This document shows positions 33,513-44,093 of a stretch of DNA of 64,000 bases, one piece after another. Position 1 is the first letter of the stretch. Every line of letters starts with the position of its first letter. Made by a program: the position numbers and the translations under genes. Under the pieces are notes generated by a model. The model was not told the DNA's origin. It was given only the letters and a program-made list of their open reading frames with translations, and did not search any database. The DNA lies in NCBI RefSeq assembly GCF_001403795.1, contig NZ_CXSU01000005.1, positions 527,597 through 591,596 of the forward strand, read 5' to 3'. This DNA is from Jannaschia donghaensis (lineage in GTDB: Bacteria > Pseudomonadota > Alphaproteobacteria > Rhodobacterales > Rhodobacteraceae).

Positions 33513-33613
33513 GGAAGGCGACCTAGGAGGGTCGCGGGCGTGGTCCAGTCGGGCGATGTCGATTGACCGGTGATCCGCAGACACGCATCATTCGGGGCAT
33601 ACGGAGGATGCCG

Positions 33614-34381
33614 ATGCCCGCCCGAACGCTTTGCCTGATCGCGGCCTGTCTGGCCCCGCCCGCCGCCGCGCTGGAGTTGGTGGAGACCGGGCGGTATTCG
33701 CTGAACCGCCCCGCCAGCCTGGATTACGACCCAACGTTCTGCGGCCTTTGGATCGCGAACGAAGGACCGGAAGCCGTTCTGCAGACGTTGGACGGGGACG
33801 AGTTGCGCCGGATCGGCAGCGATATGATCCGCATCAAGGCGATCGCGGTCGAGGGCGATCACCTGATCCTAGGCGACGGAGCCGGGATGTTGCAGCGCGT
33901 GACAAAAGACGGTGAGCCGTTGGGGGAGCCGTTTGGCCTACAGGACGGATGGGCCGACACCGAAGGCATCGCCGTGGCCGCCGACGGGCGTCTGGTGACG
34001 GTGGAGGACGACCCCGAGCGGCTGTCGTGGTTCACGCCTGACGGCCGGTTGACACAGCGGATCGACACCATGGAAATGGACCCTCCGCTGAGCGAGGCGC
34101 AGGGCATCGCCATCGACCCGCGCACCGGTCACATGCTGATCGTGGACGACCGCGAAGGATCGAACAGCCTGTACGAATTCGACGCGGACGGCAGGTTCCT
34201 CAACCGCGCATCCCTGCTTGAATTCGGCGACGACCCCGAAGGCGTGGCGATCCGGCCGGGGTCGGGTCAGCTGTTCGTCGCCTTCGACGGCGGCGCGGAG
34301 ATCGTGACCTTCGACTATGTGCCCACCCTGCCCGAAGGGTCGGCCCCGCTGCCGCCGGGCGCCGATTGCATGATGTTCTAA
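33614..34381 (+). CDS. Exported beta-propeller protein (esterase-like/SdiA-regulated)
   Basis: The 255-residue product has a signal peptide (residues 1-20, CLIAACLAPPAAA) and a repeating strand pattern with phrases SLDYDPTFCGLWIANEG, GWADTEGIAVAADGRLVTVEDD, EAQGIAIDPRTGHMLIVDDREG and DPEGVAIRPGSGQLFVAFDGG, typical of SdiA-regulated/phytase-like-esterase beta-propellers in the periplasm. Two ATGs lie at 33608 and 33614; the second has a GGAG seven bases upstream whereas the first has only one base, so I take 33614. The substrate is unknown. It is divergent from the SDR gene. Confidence 0.72.
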   Translation: MPARTLCLIAACLAPPAAALELVETGRYSLNRPASLDYDPTFCGLWIANEGPEAVLQTLDGDELRRIGSDMIRIKAIAVEGDHLILGDGAGMLQRVTKDGEPLGEPFGLQDGWADTEGIAVAADGRLVTVEDDPERLSWFTPDGRLTQRIDTMEMDPPLSEAQGIAIDPRTGHMLIVDDREGSNSLYEFDADGRFLNRASLLEFGDDPEGVAIRPGSGQLFVAFDGGAEIVTFDYVPTLPEGSAPLPPGADCMMF

Positions 34382-34390
34382 ATTCGGGGC

Positions 34391-34418
34391 TTCACATCCG
34401 ATCCGCTTCGCGTATCCT
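34391..34418 (+). promoter_or_regulatory. Putative promoter of leu leader-leuA
   Basis: TTCACA at 34391-34396 and TATCCT at 34413-34418, spaced 16 bases, are the best boxes between the propeller gene and the leader peptide. The expected start of transcription, about seven bases after TATCCT, falls at or next to the leader ATG at 34426. Confidence 0.35.
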
Positions 34419-34425
34419 TAGGTCC

Positions 34426-34473
34426 ATGACGAAGAGCCGATTGATCCTGGACCTGCTTCTTACCCGCTCCTGA
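34426..34473 (+). CDS. Leucine-rich leader peptide upstream of leuA
   Basis: ATG at 34426 opens a 15-codon frame, MTKSRLILDLLLTRS, ended by TGA at 34471-34473. Five of 15 residues are leucine (plus one isoleucine), with three in a row, as expected of a ribosome-stalling leader peptide for leucine biosynthesis. It lacks a normal Shine-Dalgarno sequence and may be translated from a leaderless transcript, as is known for trpL of Sinorhizobium. It lies 72 bases before leuA. It is too short to be recognised by simple gene finders. The attenuation role is inferred. Confidence 0.65.
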   Translation: MTKSRLILDLLLTRS

Positions 34474-34502
34474 GCGTGCCTTTCGGCGCGACCGCTCAGG
34501 AG
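34467..34502 (+). promoter_or_regulatory. Hairpin of the leu leader, possible attenuator
   Basis: CTCCTGAGCG at 34467-34476 and CGCTCAGGAG at 34493-34502 form a perfect ten-base-pair stem with a 16-base loop. The left arm contains the leader peptide stop codon. There is no uridine tract after it, so a simple intrinsic terminator is unlikely. A second UCAGGA at 34533-34538, overlapping the leuA ribosome-binding site, could pair with the same UCCUGA. GATTGATCC (34439-34447) can also pair with GGATCAATC (34520-34528). Confidence 0.55.
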
Positions 34503-34545
34503 GGATGCAGCGCCGGACCGGATCAATCAACTTCAGGACTTCGCC

Positions 34546-36111
<1,566 letters not shown>

Positions 36112-36112
36112 G

Positions 36113-36787
36113 ATGGTACGGATTGAAGTGACGCAACAACTTCATGACGCTGCACCACCTTATGCCTTGATCGAGGCGGTGTTCACGGATCCCAATTTTG
36201 CTGGATACGACGTCGGGTGGCGGGTCGGACCCGATCCGGACTGGATCGACGTCGGTCAACTCATGGTACTGCACAACGAAGTGATGAACGGCGGCTTTTC
36301 CCAGTACGCCGGAAACTACCGACAGTCAGACCTTCTCGCACGAGTGGATTCGGCGACGCGCGGTGCGGCGATTGTTGGACTCGATGAACACGTGGCGACC
36401 GTCACAGAGTTCCGCGCTTGGATTGTGTCGAATCCACAAGAACTGCTCATGCAGGACGGGTTCGATGAAAGAGCGGATGATCTGGAGTTGCTCGACGACC
36501 GATTGGCACACGGCCTCTGGAATGCAAGCGAGACGGAGAAATTTCTTGTTTCTCTGGACCCAAAGAAAGCTGGCTTGATGCGCGTCAAGCTCGAAGCGGA
36601 TCTGGCAGAAGCGCGCGCGACAATGGAAGTTTATCGTGAGACGTCGCCCGAAATTTATGCTCAGTTCGCGGCTGACGAATGGTGGGCAAGAGGCTTGAAC
36701 GATGCCGGTCCGAGCGGTCTGGCATATGACATTCGGGTATGCTCTTGGTTGCTCTTCCGCCCAGAATTCAAACTGATCGAACGCTGA
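36113..36787 (+). CDS. DUF4375 domain protein, lower G+C
   Basis: The 224-residue product carries the DUF4375 pattern around residue 45, VLHNEVMNGGFSQYAGNYR, a module found in many bacterial proteins of unknown role. Apart from that the protein is mixed alpha, without signal or membrane span. The start is ATG 36113, one base after the leuA stop; an ATG at 36101 would give four more residues. By my count 36481-36600 is about 54% G+C, distinctly below the flanking genes (around 65%), which suggests acquisition. Because it is glued to leuA it may be expressed with it by chance of insertion. Confidence 0.7.
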   Translation: MVRIEVTQQLHDAAPPYALIEAVFTDPNFAGYDVGWRVGPDPDWIDVGQLMVLHNEVMNGGFSQYAGNYRQSDLLARVDSATRGAAIVGLDEHVATVTEFRAWIVSNPQELLMQDGFDERADDLELLDDRLAHGLWNASETEKFLVSLDPKKAGLMRVKLEADLAEARATMEVYRETSPEIYAQFAADEWWARGLNDAGPSGLAYDIRVCSWLLFRPEFKLIER

Positions 36788-36887
36788 CAGCCGACAGCCT
36801 TGAGACGGTCCCATCGCTGAACTAATCGACGGGAGCATGTCAACGCACGACTGCGCGACCCTCCGCCCACGCCCTCGAACCGAACCC

Positions 36888-36962
36888 TTCCCCCCGCCGC
36901 TCACCTCCGTTAAACCGCACCAAACCTCCCCGTGCCTGTCGCTCCGGGGGGCGGTACGGTTT
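36888..36962 (+). promoter_or_regulatory. mreB upstream region: possible promoter and dyad
   Basis: TTCCCC at 36888-36893 and TAAACC at 36911-36916 are 17 bases apart and are the best promoter boxes before mreB. Overlapping the -10, AAACCGCACC (36912-36921) and GGTACGGTTT (36953-36962) are near-inverted repeats (one mismatch) whose right arm ends 12 bases before the mreB ATG. A regulator site or a structured leader is possible. Confidence 0.35.
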
Positions 36963-36974
36963 GGGGAACGCTAG

Positions 36975-38012
<1,038 letters not shown>

Positions 38013-38019
38013 GGCGCTC

Positions 38020-38949
38020 ATGGCGCGAAACCGGCCCGGCGACGACATCTACGCCCGCCCGCTCCGGCGGTTGTTCATCGCGATCATCTGCGTGGTCCTT
38101 GTCGCCCTGATTTTGCTGTGGCGCATCGACAACCCGCGCGCCGAACGCATTCGCGCGGCGCTGGTCGACCGGGTCGTGCCCAACGTCGAATGGGCCCTGG
38201 CTCCGGTGACCTGGGCGGGCCGCCTGATCCAGGATTTCGAAGGCTATGCCCGCGTTTACGATCAGAACCAGGAATTGCGCCGGGAGTTGCAGCAGATGAA
38301 GGCCTGGCGGGAGGCGGCCATTCAGCTGGAGCAGGAAAACGCGCGCCTTCTGGACCTCAACTCGGTGCGGTTATCGCCGGAGCTGACCTATGTGACCGGT
38401 GTGGTGTTGACGGATTCCGGGTCGCCGTTCCGCCGCTCGGTCCTTCTGAACATCGGTGGCGACGATGGGATCAGGGATGGCTGGGCCGCGATGGACGGGC
38501 TGGGGCTTGTCGGCCGGATCTCGGGCGTGGGGGCTCGCACCGCCCGCGTTCTGCTGCTGACCGACGGGAACAGCCGGGTGCCGGTCACGATCCAGCCGTC
38601 GGGCAAGCGGGCGATCCTGGCGGGCGATACGACGGCCGTGCCGGCGCTCGACTTCGTGGAAAACCCCGAGGATGTGCGCGCCGGCGACCGTATCGTGACC
38701 AGCGGGGACGGTGGGGTGTTCCCCCCCGACCTGGCCGTCGGACAGGTCGTGCGCGGCGCAGACGGGCGCCTGCGCGTGCGCCTGTCGGCCGACACCAGCC
38801 GGCTGGAATTTCTGCGCGTCCTGCGCACGCGGCAGGCAGCGGACATCGGCACCACGGGTCAGCTTCTGCCCCCCGCTCCGGGCCCGCAACAGGGGCCACC
38901 TGCCCCCGCAGACGCGCCGGACACCGGGTCCGCCGTGAACGGGGGCTGA
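38020..38949 (+). CDS. mreC: Rod-shape-determining protein MreC
   Basis: MreC is a bitopic inner-membrane protein that polymerises in the periplasm and activates PBP2 in the elongasome. The 309-residue product has one N-terminal membrane segment (LFIAIICVVLVALILLWRI, residues 15-33), a coiled coil around residues 70-100 (QELRREL and MKAWREAAIQLEQENARL), and the beta-rich MreC domain with VVLTDSGSPFRRSVLLNIG and the phrase DRIVTSGDGGVFPPDLAVG. The C-terminus is a Pro/Ala-rich tail. Start 38020 is seven bases after mreB. Confidence 0.95.
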   Translation: MARNRPGDDIYARPLRRLFIAIICVVLVALILLWRIDNPRAERIRAALVDRVVPNVEWALAPVTWAGRLIQDFEGYARVYDQNQELRRELQQMKAWREAAIQLEQENARLLDLNSVRLSPELTYVTGVVLTDSGSPFRRSVLLNIGGDDGIRDGWAAMDGLGLVGRISGVGARTARVLLLTDGNSRVPVTIQPSGKRAILAGDTTAVPALDFVENPEDVRAGDRIVTSGDGGVFPPDLAVGQVVRGADGRLRVRLSADTSRLEFLRVLRTRQAADIGTTGQLLPPAPGPQQGPPAPADAPDTGSAVNGG

Positions 38950-38952
38950 CGG

Positions 38953-39480
38953 ATGGCGACGCGCGCGGTCTGGCGCTACCGCGCGATCTTCGCGATGCTT
39001 TGCGCGGCGATCGTGTTCTTCGCCTTGCTTCCTTTCGGTGCGGGGGAGGGCGGGGTTCCGGGACCGGACCTGATCGTCTGCCTGATGGCCGCGTGGATCT
39101 TGCGCCGTCCCGATTATGTGCCGGTCTGGTTGTTGCTGATCGTGCTGATCCTGGCCGATGTGCTGCTGATGCGTCCGCTGGGCCTATGGACCCTTATTCT
39201 CATCCTGATGAGCGAATATCTCCGCCGCCGCGTCGATCATACCGAAGCGCTGCCGTTCTGGTCCGAGGCGGGCCTGGTCGCGGCCTGTATCACGGCTGCC
39301 TATCTGGTCGATCACCTTGCGCTTGTGCTGCTTCTTGCCGAGACGCCGCCCGTTCTGGGCCAAGGATTGCATGCACTGGCGACGATTGTCTTTTACCCGG
39401 CGACTGCCGTATTCTCGCAGGTGATTGGGGTGAGACGGCTCGCCCCCGGCGAGCTCGACTCTCTGGGGACCCGCGCCTGA
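38953..39480 (+). CDS. mreD: Rod-shape-determining protein MreD
   Basis: MreD is a polytopic inner-membrane partner of MreC. The 175-residue product has about five hydrophobic helices (for example IFAMLCAAIVFFALLPF, PVWLLLIVLILADVLLM, and the HLALVLLLAETPPVLG region). Its position between mreC and mrdA fixes the assignment, since MreD sequences are weakly conserved. The ATG at 38953 follows the mreC TGA by three bases. No special regulation beyond the operon is seen. Confidence 0.88.
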   Translation: MATRAVWRYRAIFAMLCAAIVFFALLPFGAGEGGVPGPDLIVCLMAAWILRRPDYVPVWLLLIVLILADVLLMRPLGLWTLILILMSEYLRRRVDHTEALPFWSEAGLVAACITAAYLVDHLALVLLLAETPPVLGQGLHALATIVFYPATAVFSQVIGVRRLAPGELDSLGTRA

Positions 39481-39526
39481 CGCCGACCCGCCGTCTACGA
39501 TCGACGCTCACGCACCGAGGCCAGAC

Positions 39527-41467
39527 ATGAAGCGCAACGCACAGGACATATCCTTGTCGACCCGCCGTATTTCCCGGCGCGCCCTTCTTCTGGGGGGCGC
39601 ACAGATGGGGTTCGGTGCGCTTCTGCTGGGCCGGATGCGTCATCTTCAGGTCGATCAGGCGGACGAATTCCTGCTGCTGGCCGAGGAGAACCGGATCAAG
39701 GTGCGGCTGATCGCGCCGGGCCGGGGCATCATCTACGACCGCAACGGCGTGGAGCTGGCAGACAACGAACAGATCTATCGCGTTTCCATGATCCGGGAAG
39801 ATGCGGACGACGTGGACGCCGTCATCACCCGGCTGCGCGGCCTCGTGAAGCTGGACGAAGAAGTGCTGCAACGTGCCTTGCGCGAAATGGACCGCCGTCC
39901 GCATCAGGCCGTGACGCTCGCCGACCGTCTGTCGTGGGAAGAATTGTCGACGATCGCCGTCAACGTGCCGGCCATGCAGGGGATCACGCCCGAGGTGGGG
40001 CTAAGCCGGGTCTATCCACTGGGGGCCGACTACGCGCATGTCGTCGGCTATGTGGGTCGCGTGTCCGAGCGTGACATCGCGGACGCAGAGGAACCCGATC
40101 CCCTGCTTCAAACGCCGCAGTTCCAGATCGGCAAACTGGGGGTGGAGCGTCAGTTGGAAGGTACGCTGCGCGGCAAGGCCGGCGCGCGCCGGGTGGAACA
40201 GAACGCCGCCGGACGCATCATGCGAGAATTGGGCCGCACCGAAAGCACGTCGGGCGGCGATGTGCAGCTGACCATCGACGCGGGCCTGCAGAATTTCACC
40301 CAGGCCCGTCTGGGCAACGAATCCGCCAGCGCCGTCGTAATGGACGTGCGCAACGGCGATGTCCTCGCCGCCGTGTCGTCGCCCAGTTATGACCCCAACA
40401 AGTTCGTTACCGGCATCAGCGTGCCCGACTACGCCGAATTGCGCGACAACAATCACCGCCCCCTTCACAACAAGATCGTGCAGGGGCTTTATCCGCCGGG
40501 TTCGACCTTCAAGATGGTCACGCTGCTGGCGGGGTTGGAATCAGGGGTCATTACCCCGAACGACACGTTCTATTGCCCTGGCCACACCACCGTTTCGAAC
40601 CGTCGGTTCCACTGCTGGAAACGGGCGGGTCACGGCTGGGTCGATGCGGCGAAATCGCTGCGCGAAAGCTGCGACGTCTATTACTACGAATTGGCCCAGA
40701 AGGCCGGGATCGACAACATCTCCAAGATGGCCCGCAAGCTGGGCCTTGGCACGCAGTTCGACCTCGAAATGACATCGGTGAGCCAAGGGCTGATCCCAGA
40801 CCGCGACTGGAAGCGTCGGATCAAGGGTGAGGAATGGGTGGTCGGCGACAGTCTGAACGTGTCGATCGGACAGGGCTTCGTGCTTGCGTCACCGCTGCAA
40901 CTGGCCGTGATGACGGCCCGGATCGCCAGCGGGCTGGAAGTATCTCCGCGCCTCGTGCGCACGATCGACGGTGTCGCGCAGGCGTCGGGCGTCAAGGGTC
41001 CGCTGGATCTGCCGCGCAGCTGGCTCGACCGGGCGCGCGACGGGATGTACCAGGTGGTCAACGCCCGCGGCGGCACGGCCGGACGCTCGAAGTTCGACAT
41101 GGGCGGCTTGAAATGGGCGGGCAAGACCGGCACCAGCCAGGTCCGCAACATCACCGCCGCCGAACGCGCCCGTGGCGTCAGCCGCAACGAGGATTTGCCG
41201 TGGGAGCGGCGCGACCACGCGCTGTTCGTCGGCTATGCACCTTATGACGATCCGAAATATTCCGTGTCGGTCGTTATCGAACACGGCGGTGGCGGGTCGA
41301 CTGCGGCGGCCCCGGTCGCGCGCGACGTGATGCTTTATGCACTCAGCGGCGGCGTTCCGCCCCTCGACGCCTATCCCAGCGATCAGCGCGGCGCGGCCGA
41401 GGAACGGCTTTCGGCCTTGTCCCTCAACCCGGCCGTCGTGCGGCAGGCCGGGACGTCGGAAGCCTGA
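39527..41467 (+). CDS. mrdA: Penicillin-binding protein 2 (elongation transpeptidase)
   Basis: PBP2 cross-links peptidoglycan during rod elongation with RodA as the glycosyltransferase. The 646-residue product has an N-terminal membrane anchor (RALLLGGAQMGFGALLLGRM, residues 18-37), a dimerisation/pedestal domain with APGRGIIYDRNGVELADN, and the transpeptidase domain with the S-x-x-K nucleophile YPPGSTFKMVTLLAG near residue 325, the SxD-type SCDVYYYELAQKAG, and the KTG motif WAGKTGTSQV near residue 535. The start at 39527 is 46 bases after mreD. The stop and the rodA start are separated by one base. Confidence 0.96.
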   Translation: MKRNAQDISLSTRRISRRALLLGGAQMGFGALLLGRMRHLQVDQADEFLLLAEENRIKVRLIAPGRGIIYDRNGVELADNEQIYRVSMIREDADDVDAVITRLRGLVKLDEEVLQRALREMDRRPHQAVTLADRLSWEELSTIAVNVPAMQGITPEVGLSRVYPLGADYAHVVGYVGRVSERDIADAEEPDPLLQTPQFQIGKLGVERQLEGTLRGKAGARRVEQNAAGRIMRELGRTESTSGGDVQLTIDAGLQNFTQARLGNESASAVVMDVRNGDVLAAVSSPSYDPNKFVTGISVPDYAELRDNNHRPLHNKIVQGLYPPGSTFKMVTLLAGLESGVITPNDTFYCPGHTTVSNRRFHCWKRAGHGWVDAAKSLRESCDVYYYELAQKAGIDNISKMARKLGLGTQFDLEMTSVSQGLIPDRDWKRRIKGEEWVVGDSLNVSIGQGFVLASPLQLAVMTARIASGLEVSPRLVRTIDGVAQASGVKGPLDLPRSWLDRARDGMYQVVNARGGTAGRSKFDMGGLKWAGKTGTSQVRNITAAERARGVSRNEDLPWERRDHALFVGYAPYDDPKYSVSVVIEHGGGGSTAAAPVARDVMLYALSGGVPPLDAYPSDQRGAAEERLSALSLNPAVVRQAGTSEA

Positions 41468-41468
41468 G

Positions 41469-42635
41469 ATGAGCTATCTCGAATACAACGTCGCACGCGT
41501 ACCTAGCGGGTTGGGCAAAGTTCTGGCGCTCAACTGGGGTCTGGTCCTTCTGGTGACGGCGGTGGCGTCCATCGGGTTCCTCGTCCTCTATTCGGTGGCG
41601 GGCGGCGACTGGCGTTGGGCGGAGCCGCAGATGCAGCGCTTCGTGTTGGGTCTGGGCGTAATGATGATCGTCGCGATGATCCCGATCTGGTTCTGGCGCA
41701 ACATTTCGGCGGCGATGTACGGGCTGACGGTTCTGTTGCTGCTGGCGGTGGAATTCGTCGGTGTGTCGGGCGGTGGTGCGCAGCGGTGGATCGACCTTGG
41801 CTTCATGCGCTTGCAGCCGTCGGAGTTGATGAAGGTGACGCTGGTTCTGATGCTGGCGGCTTACTATGACTGGCTGCCGGCGACGAAGGTCAGCCGGCCG
41901 ATCTGGGTGATCGTTCCCATCGTCATCATCTGCCTTCCGACGGCGCTCGTCCTGCAACAGCCCGACCTGGGTACATCGATCCTGTTGCTGGCGGGCGGCG
42001 GGGCGGTGATGTTTCTGGCGGGCGTCCACTGGGCCTATTTCGTCACCGTGATCGCGGCCGGCGTGGGCCTGGTGACGGCGGTCCTGCAATCGCGCGGTAC
42101 GACGTGGCAGCTGATTAAGGATTATCAGTATCGGCGCATCGACACGTTCCTCGACCCGGAATCCGATCCGCTGGGCGCGGGCTATCACATCACGCAATCG
42201 AAGATCGCGCTCGGGTCGGGCGGTTGGACGGGCAAGGGATTCATGCAGGGCACGCAGGCGCGCCTGAATTTCCTGCCCGAAAAACACACCGACTTTATCT
42301 TCACCACCCTGGCCGAGGAGTTCGGCCTGATCGGCGGGGTCAGTCTGCTGGCGCTCTATATGCTGATCATCGCGTTCTGCGTGGTGTCGGCACTGCGCAT
42401 GAAGGATCGGTTCGCATCCCTGGCCACATTGGGCATCGCGGTGGCGTTCTTCCTGTTCTTTGCGGTCAACATGTCGATGGTCATGGGCATGGCCCCGGTC
42501 GTGGGCGTTCCCCTTCCGCTGGTCAGCTATGGCGGGTCGGCGATGCTGGTCTTGATGCTGGCCTTCGGCATCGTGCAGTCGGCCCATGTGCACCGCCCGC
42601 GGGCGCAGGGTGAAGGACGTTTGTTCAAGCGCTAG
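41469..42635 (+). CDS. rodA: Peptidoglycan glycosyltransferase RodA (SEDS)
   Basis: RodA is the SEDS-family enzyme that polymerises lipid II with PBP2. The 388-residue product has about ten membrane helices, WIDLGFMRLQPSELMKVTLV (the conserved SEDS loop), YQYRRIDTFLDPESDPLGAGYHITQSKIALGSGGWTGKGF region with the catalytic Asp-containing segment (cited in parts: DTFLDPESDP and QSKIALGSGG), and FLPEKHTDFIFTTLAEEFG. The ATG at 41469 follows the mrdA stop by one base. An upstream frame start at 41337 is inside mrdA. The gene closes the rod-shape operon. Its stop overlaps the convergent VOC gene by four bases. Confidence 0.95.
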   Translation: MSYLEYNVARVPSGLGKVLALNWGLVLLVTAVASIGFLVLYSVAGGDWRWAEPQMQRFVLGLGVMMIVAMIPIWFWRNISAAMYGLTVLLLLAVEFVGVSGGGAQRWIDLGFMRLQPSELMKVTLVLMLAAYYDWLPATKVSRPIWVIVPIVIICLPTALVLQQPDLGTSILLLAGGGAVMFLAGVHWAYFVTVIAAGVGLVTAVLQSRGTTWQLIKDYQYRRIDTFLDPESDPLGAGYHITQSKIALGSGGWTGKGFMQGTQARLNFLPEKHTDFIFTTLAEEFGLIGGVSLLALYMLIIAFCVVSALRMKDRFASLATLGIAVAFFLFFAVNMSMVMGMAPVVGVPLPLVSYGGSAMLVLMLAFGIVQSAHVHRPRAQGEGRLFKR

Positions 42636-42955
42636 CCTTCGGACCAGACGGCCATGGCGGTGCCACCGGGCTCCGTGAATTCGAAACGGCGACCTCCTGG
42701 GAAATCGAAGATCTCCTTCGTGATGGTCGCGCCGGCGTTGCGCACCTTCGCCAGATCGCTCTCCAGCTCATTCGAGCGCAGAACGATCAACGGCGGCCGC
42801 AGATCGCCCCGCTCGATCCCGCCGCCGATGCCGGCATCCTTGATGTCGCGATAGTCGTGCCCGTAGTCGACGAAGGACCAGTCGAACACCTTGGCAAAGA
42901 AGCCCTGAGTCTCTTCCAGCGCGGGAGAGGTGAACTCGACGTAGTCGATCTTCAT
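42632..42955 (-). CDS. VOC-family small protein
   Basis: The 107-residue product is one vicinal-oxygen-chelate module: DYVEFTSPALEETQGFFAKVFDW at the start and GGRRFEFTEPGGTAMAVWSE at the end. With only one module it probably dimerises. Metal-binding ligands cannot be assigned with certainty and the substrate is unknown. It is a lone gene on the minus strand, convergent with rodA and overlapping its stop by four bases, and lies downstream of the Bax-inhibitor-1 gene's terminator. Confidence 0.82.
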   Translation of the reverse strand: MKIDYVEFTSPALEETQGFFAKVFDWSFVDYGHDYRDIKDAGIGGGIERGDLRPPLIVLRSNELESDLAKVRNAGATITKEIFDFPGGRRFEFTEPGGTAMAVWSEG

Positions 42956-43014
42956 GGCATGCTCCTTGGACGGGGTCGTGTCAGGATGAACCCTTCGATC
43001 CGTTCCTCCAAACG

Positions 43015-43041
43015 AAAAAGGGCCGCCCCAAAGGACGGCCC
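43015..43041 (-). terminator. Intrinsic terminator of the Bax-inhibitor-1 gene
   Basis: Read on the minus strand, GGGCCGTCC (43041-43033) and GGGCGGCCC (43028-43020) form a stem with a TTTG-type loop, ending in TTTTT (43019-43015). It lies about 23 bases after the stop of the gene at 43064-43846. Confidence 0.85.
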
Positions 43042-43063
43042 GATTACGGTCATGTCATCTGCT

Positions 43064-43846
43064 TTATTCGCGGTTGCCCATGAACTGCAGCAGGAACATG
43101 AACATGTTGATGAAGTCGAGGTAGAGGCTCAGCGCGCCCATGATGGCAGCCTTGCCCAGCCATTCGCTGTCGGCGTGAACGGCGTGCTGCAGGTACTCGG
43201 TCTTGATCTTCTGCGTATCGTAGGCCGTCAGACCAGCGAAGATCAGGACGCCGAGCGCCGAGATCGCCATGCCCAGCGGACCGGACTGGATGAACAGGTT
43301 GACGATCATCGCGACGATCAGGCCAATCACACCCATGATCAGGAAGGTGCCCATGGCGGACAGGTCCTTCTTGGTCGTGTAGCCATAGAGCGACAGACCC
43401 GCGAAGGCGATCGACGTCACGAGGAACGTCTGCGCGATCGATGTGCCGGTGAACACCAGGAAGATCGAGCTGATCGAGATGCCCATGACGGCGGCAAAGG
43501 CGTAGAACACGACCTGCGCTGTCGCGGCGGACATCTTGTTGATCATCGCGGAAAAACCGAAGACGAAGGCCAGCGGCGCGAACATCACGACCCACTTCAG
43601 GGGCGACGCGTAAAGCGCATAGCCCAGATCGGTCAGATATTTGTCGGCCGAAAGCTGTGCCACGCCGACACCGGCGTCGGTCGTCACGGCCAAACCGGAC
43701 AGGGCCCAGGCGGCGGCGAAGGTAATCAGCATGCCCACGGACATCGTGCCGTAGACTTTGTTCATATGGGCGCGCAGACCCTGGTCGATCTCTGCGGCGC
43801 GGGCGCCGGAAATCGCACCTGTCTGCAGGGCGTCGAATTGTGCCAT
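43064..43846 (-). CDS. Bax inhibitor-1/YccA family membrane protein
   Basis: The 260-residue product has seven or so membrane helices (for example SVGMLITFAAAWALSGL, WVVMFAPLAFVFGF, the VVFYAFAAVMGISISSIFL region, and TFLIMGVIGLIVAMIVNLF) and the C-terminal signature LDFINMFMFLLQFMGNRE of the BI-1/YccA family. Members are transporter-like, and E. coli YccA interacts with the FtsH protease; the transported ion is debated. The ATG at 43846 follows GGAGG (MAQFDALQTG); an upstream start adds seven residues. A terminator follows. It diverges from the LysR gene with a 247-base gap. Confidence 0.92.
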   Translation of the reverse strand: MAQFDALQTGAISGARAAEIDQGLRAHMNKVYGTMSVGMLITFAAAWALSGLAVTTDAGVGVAQLSADKYLTDLGYALYASPLKWVVMFAPLAFVFGFSAMINKMSAATAQVVFYAFAAVMGISISSIFLVFTGTSIAQTFLVTSIAFAGLSLYGYTTKKDLSAMGTFLIMGVIGLIVAMIVNLFIQSGPLGMAISALGVLIFAGLTAYDTQKIKTEYLQHAVHADSEWLGKAAIMGALSLYLDFINMFMFLLQFMGNRE

Positions 43847-44093
43847 TTGGCTCCTCCAGGAGATCATATGTTCGGATGGGACGCGGAATGCCTCCCTTGG
43901 GTTGGAATATCGGGGGTGTCGCCGTCTATTTCAAGTTGTCATTGTGATGCTTTGAAGGCTTTTCGATTGATATTCGCTATCGAAAGCACCGTCTTCCTCT
44001 ATGATCCCATCGCTTTTCGTGAACTCCGCCATCAAAGCATTCAATTTCCGCAGGGAAGCTGGGGCTGCTAGACTGACGGGGAAGGGACATCCC

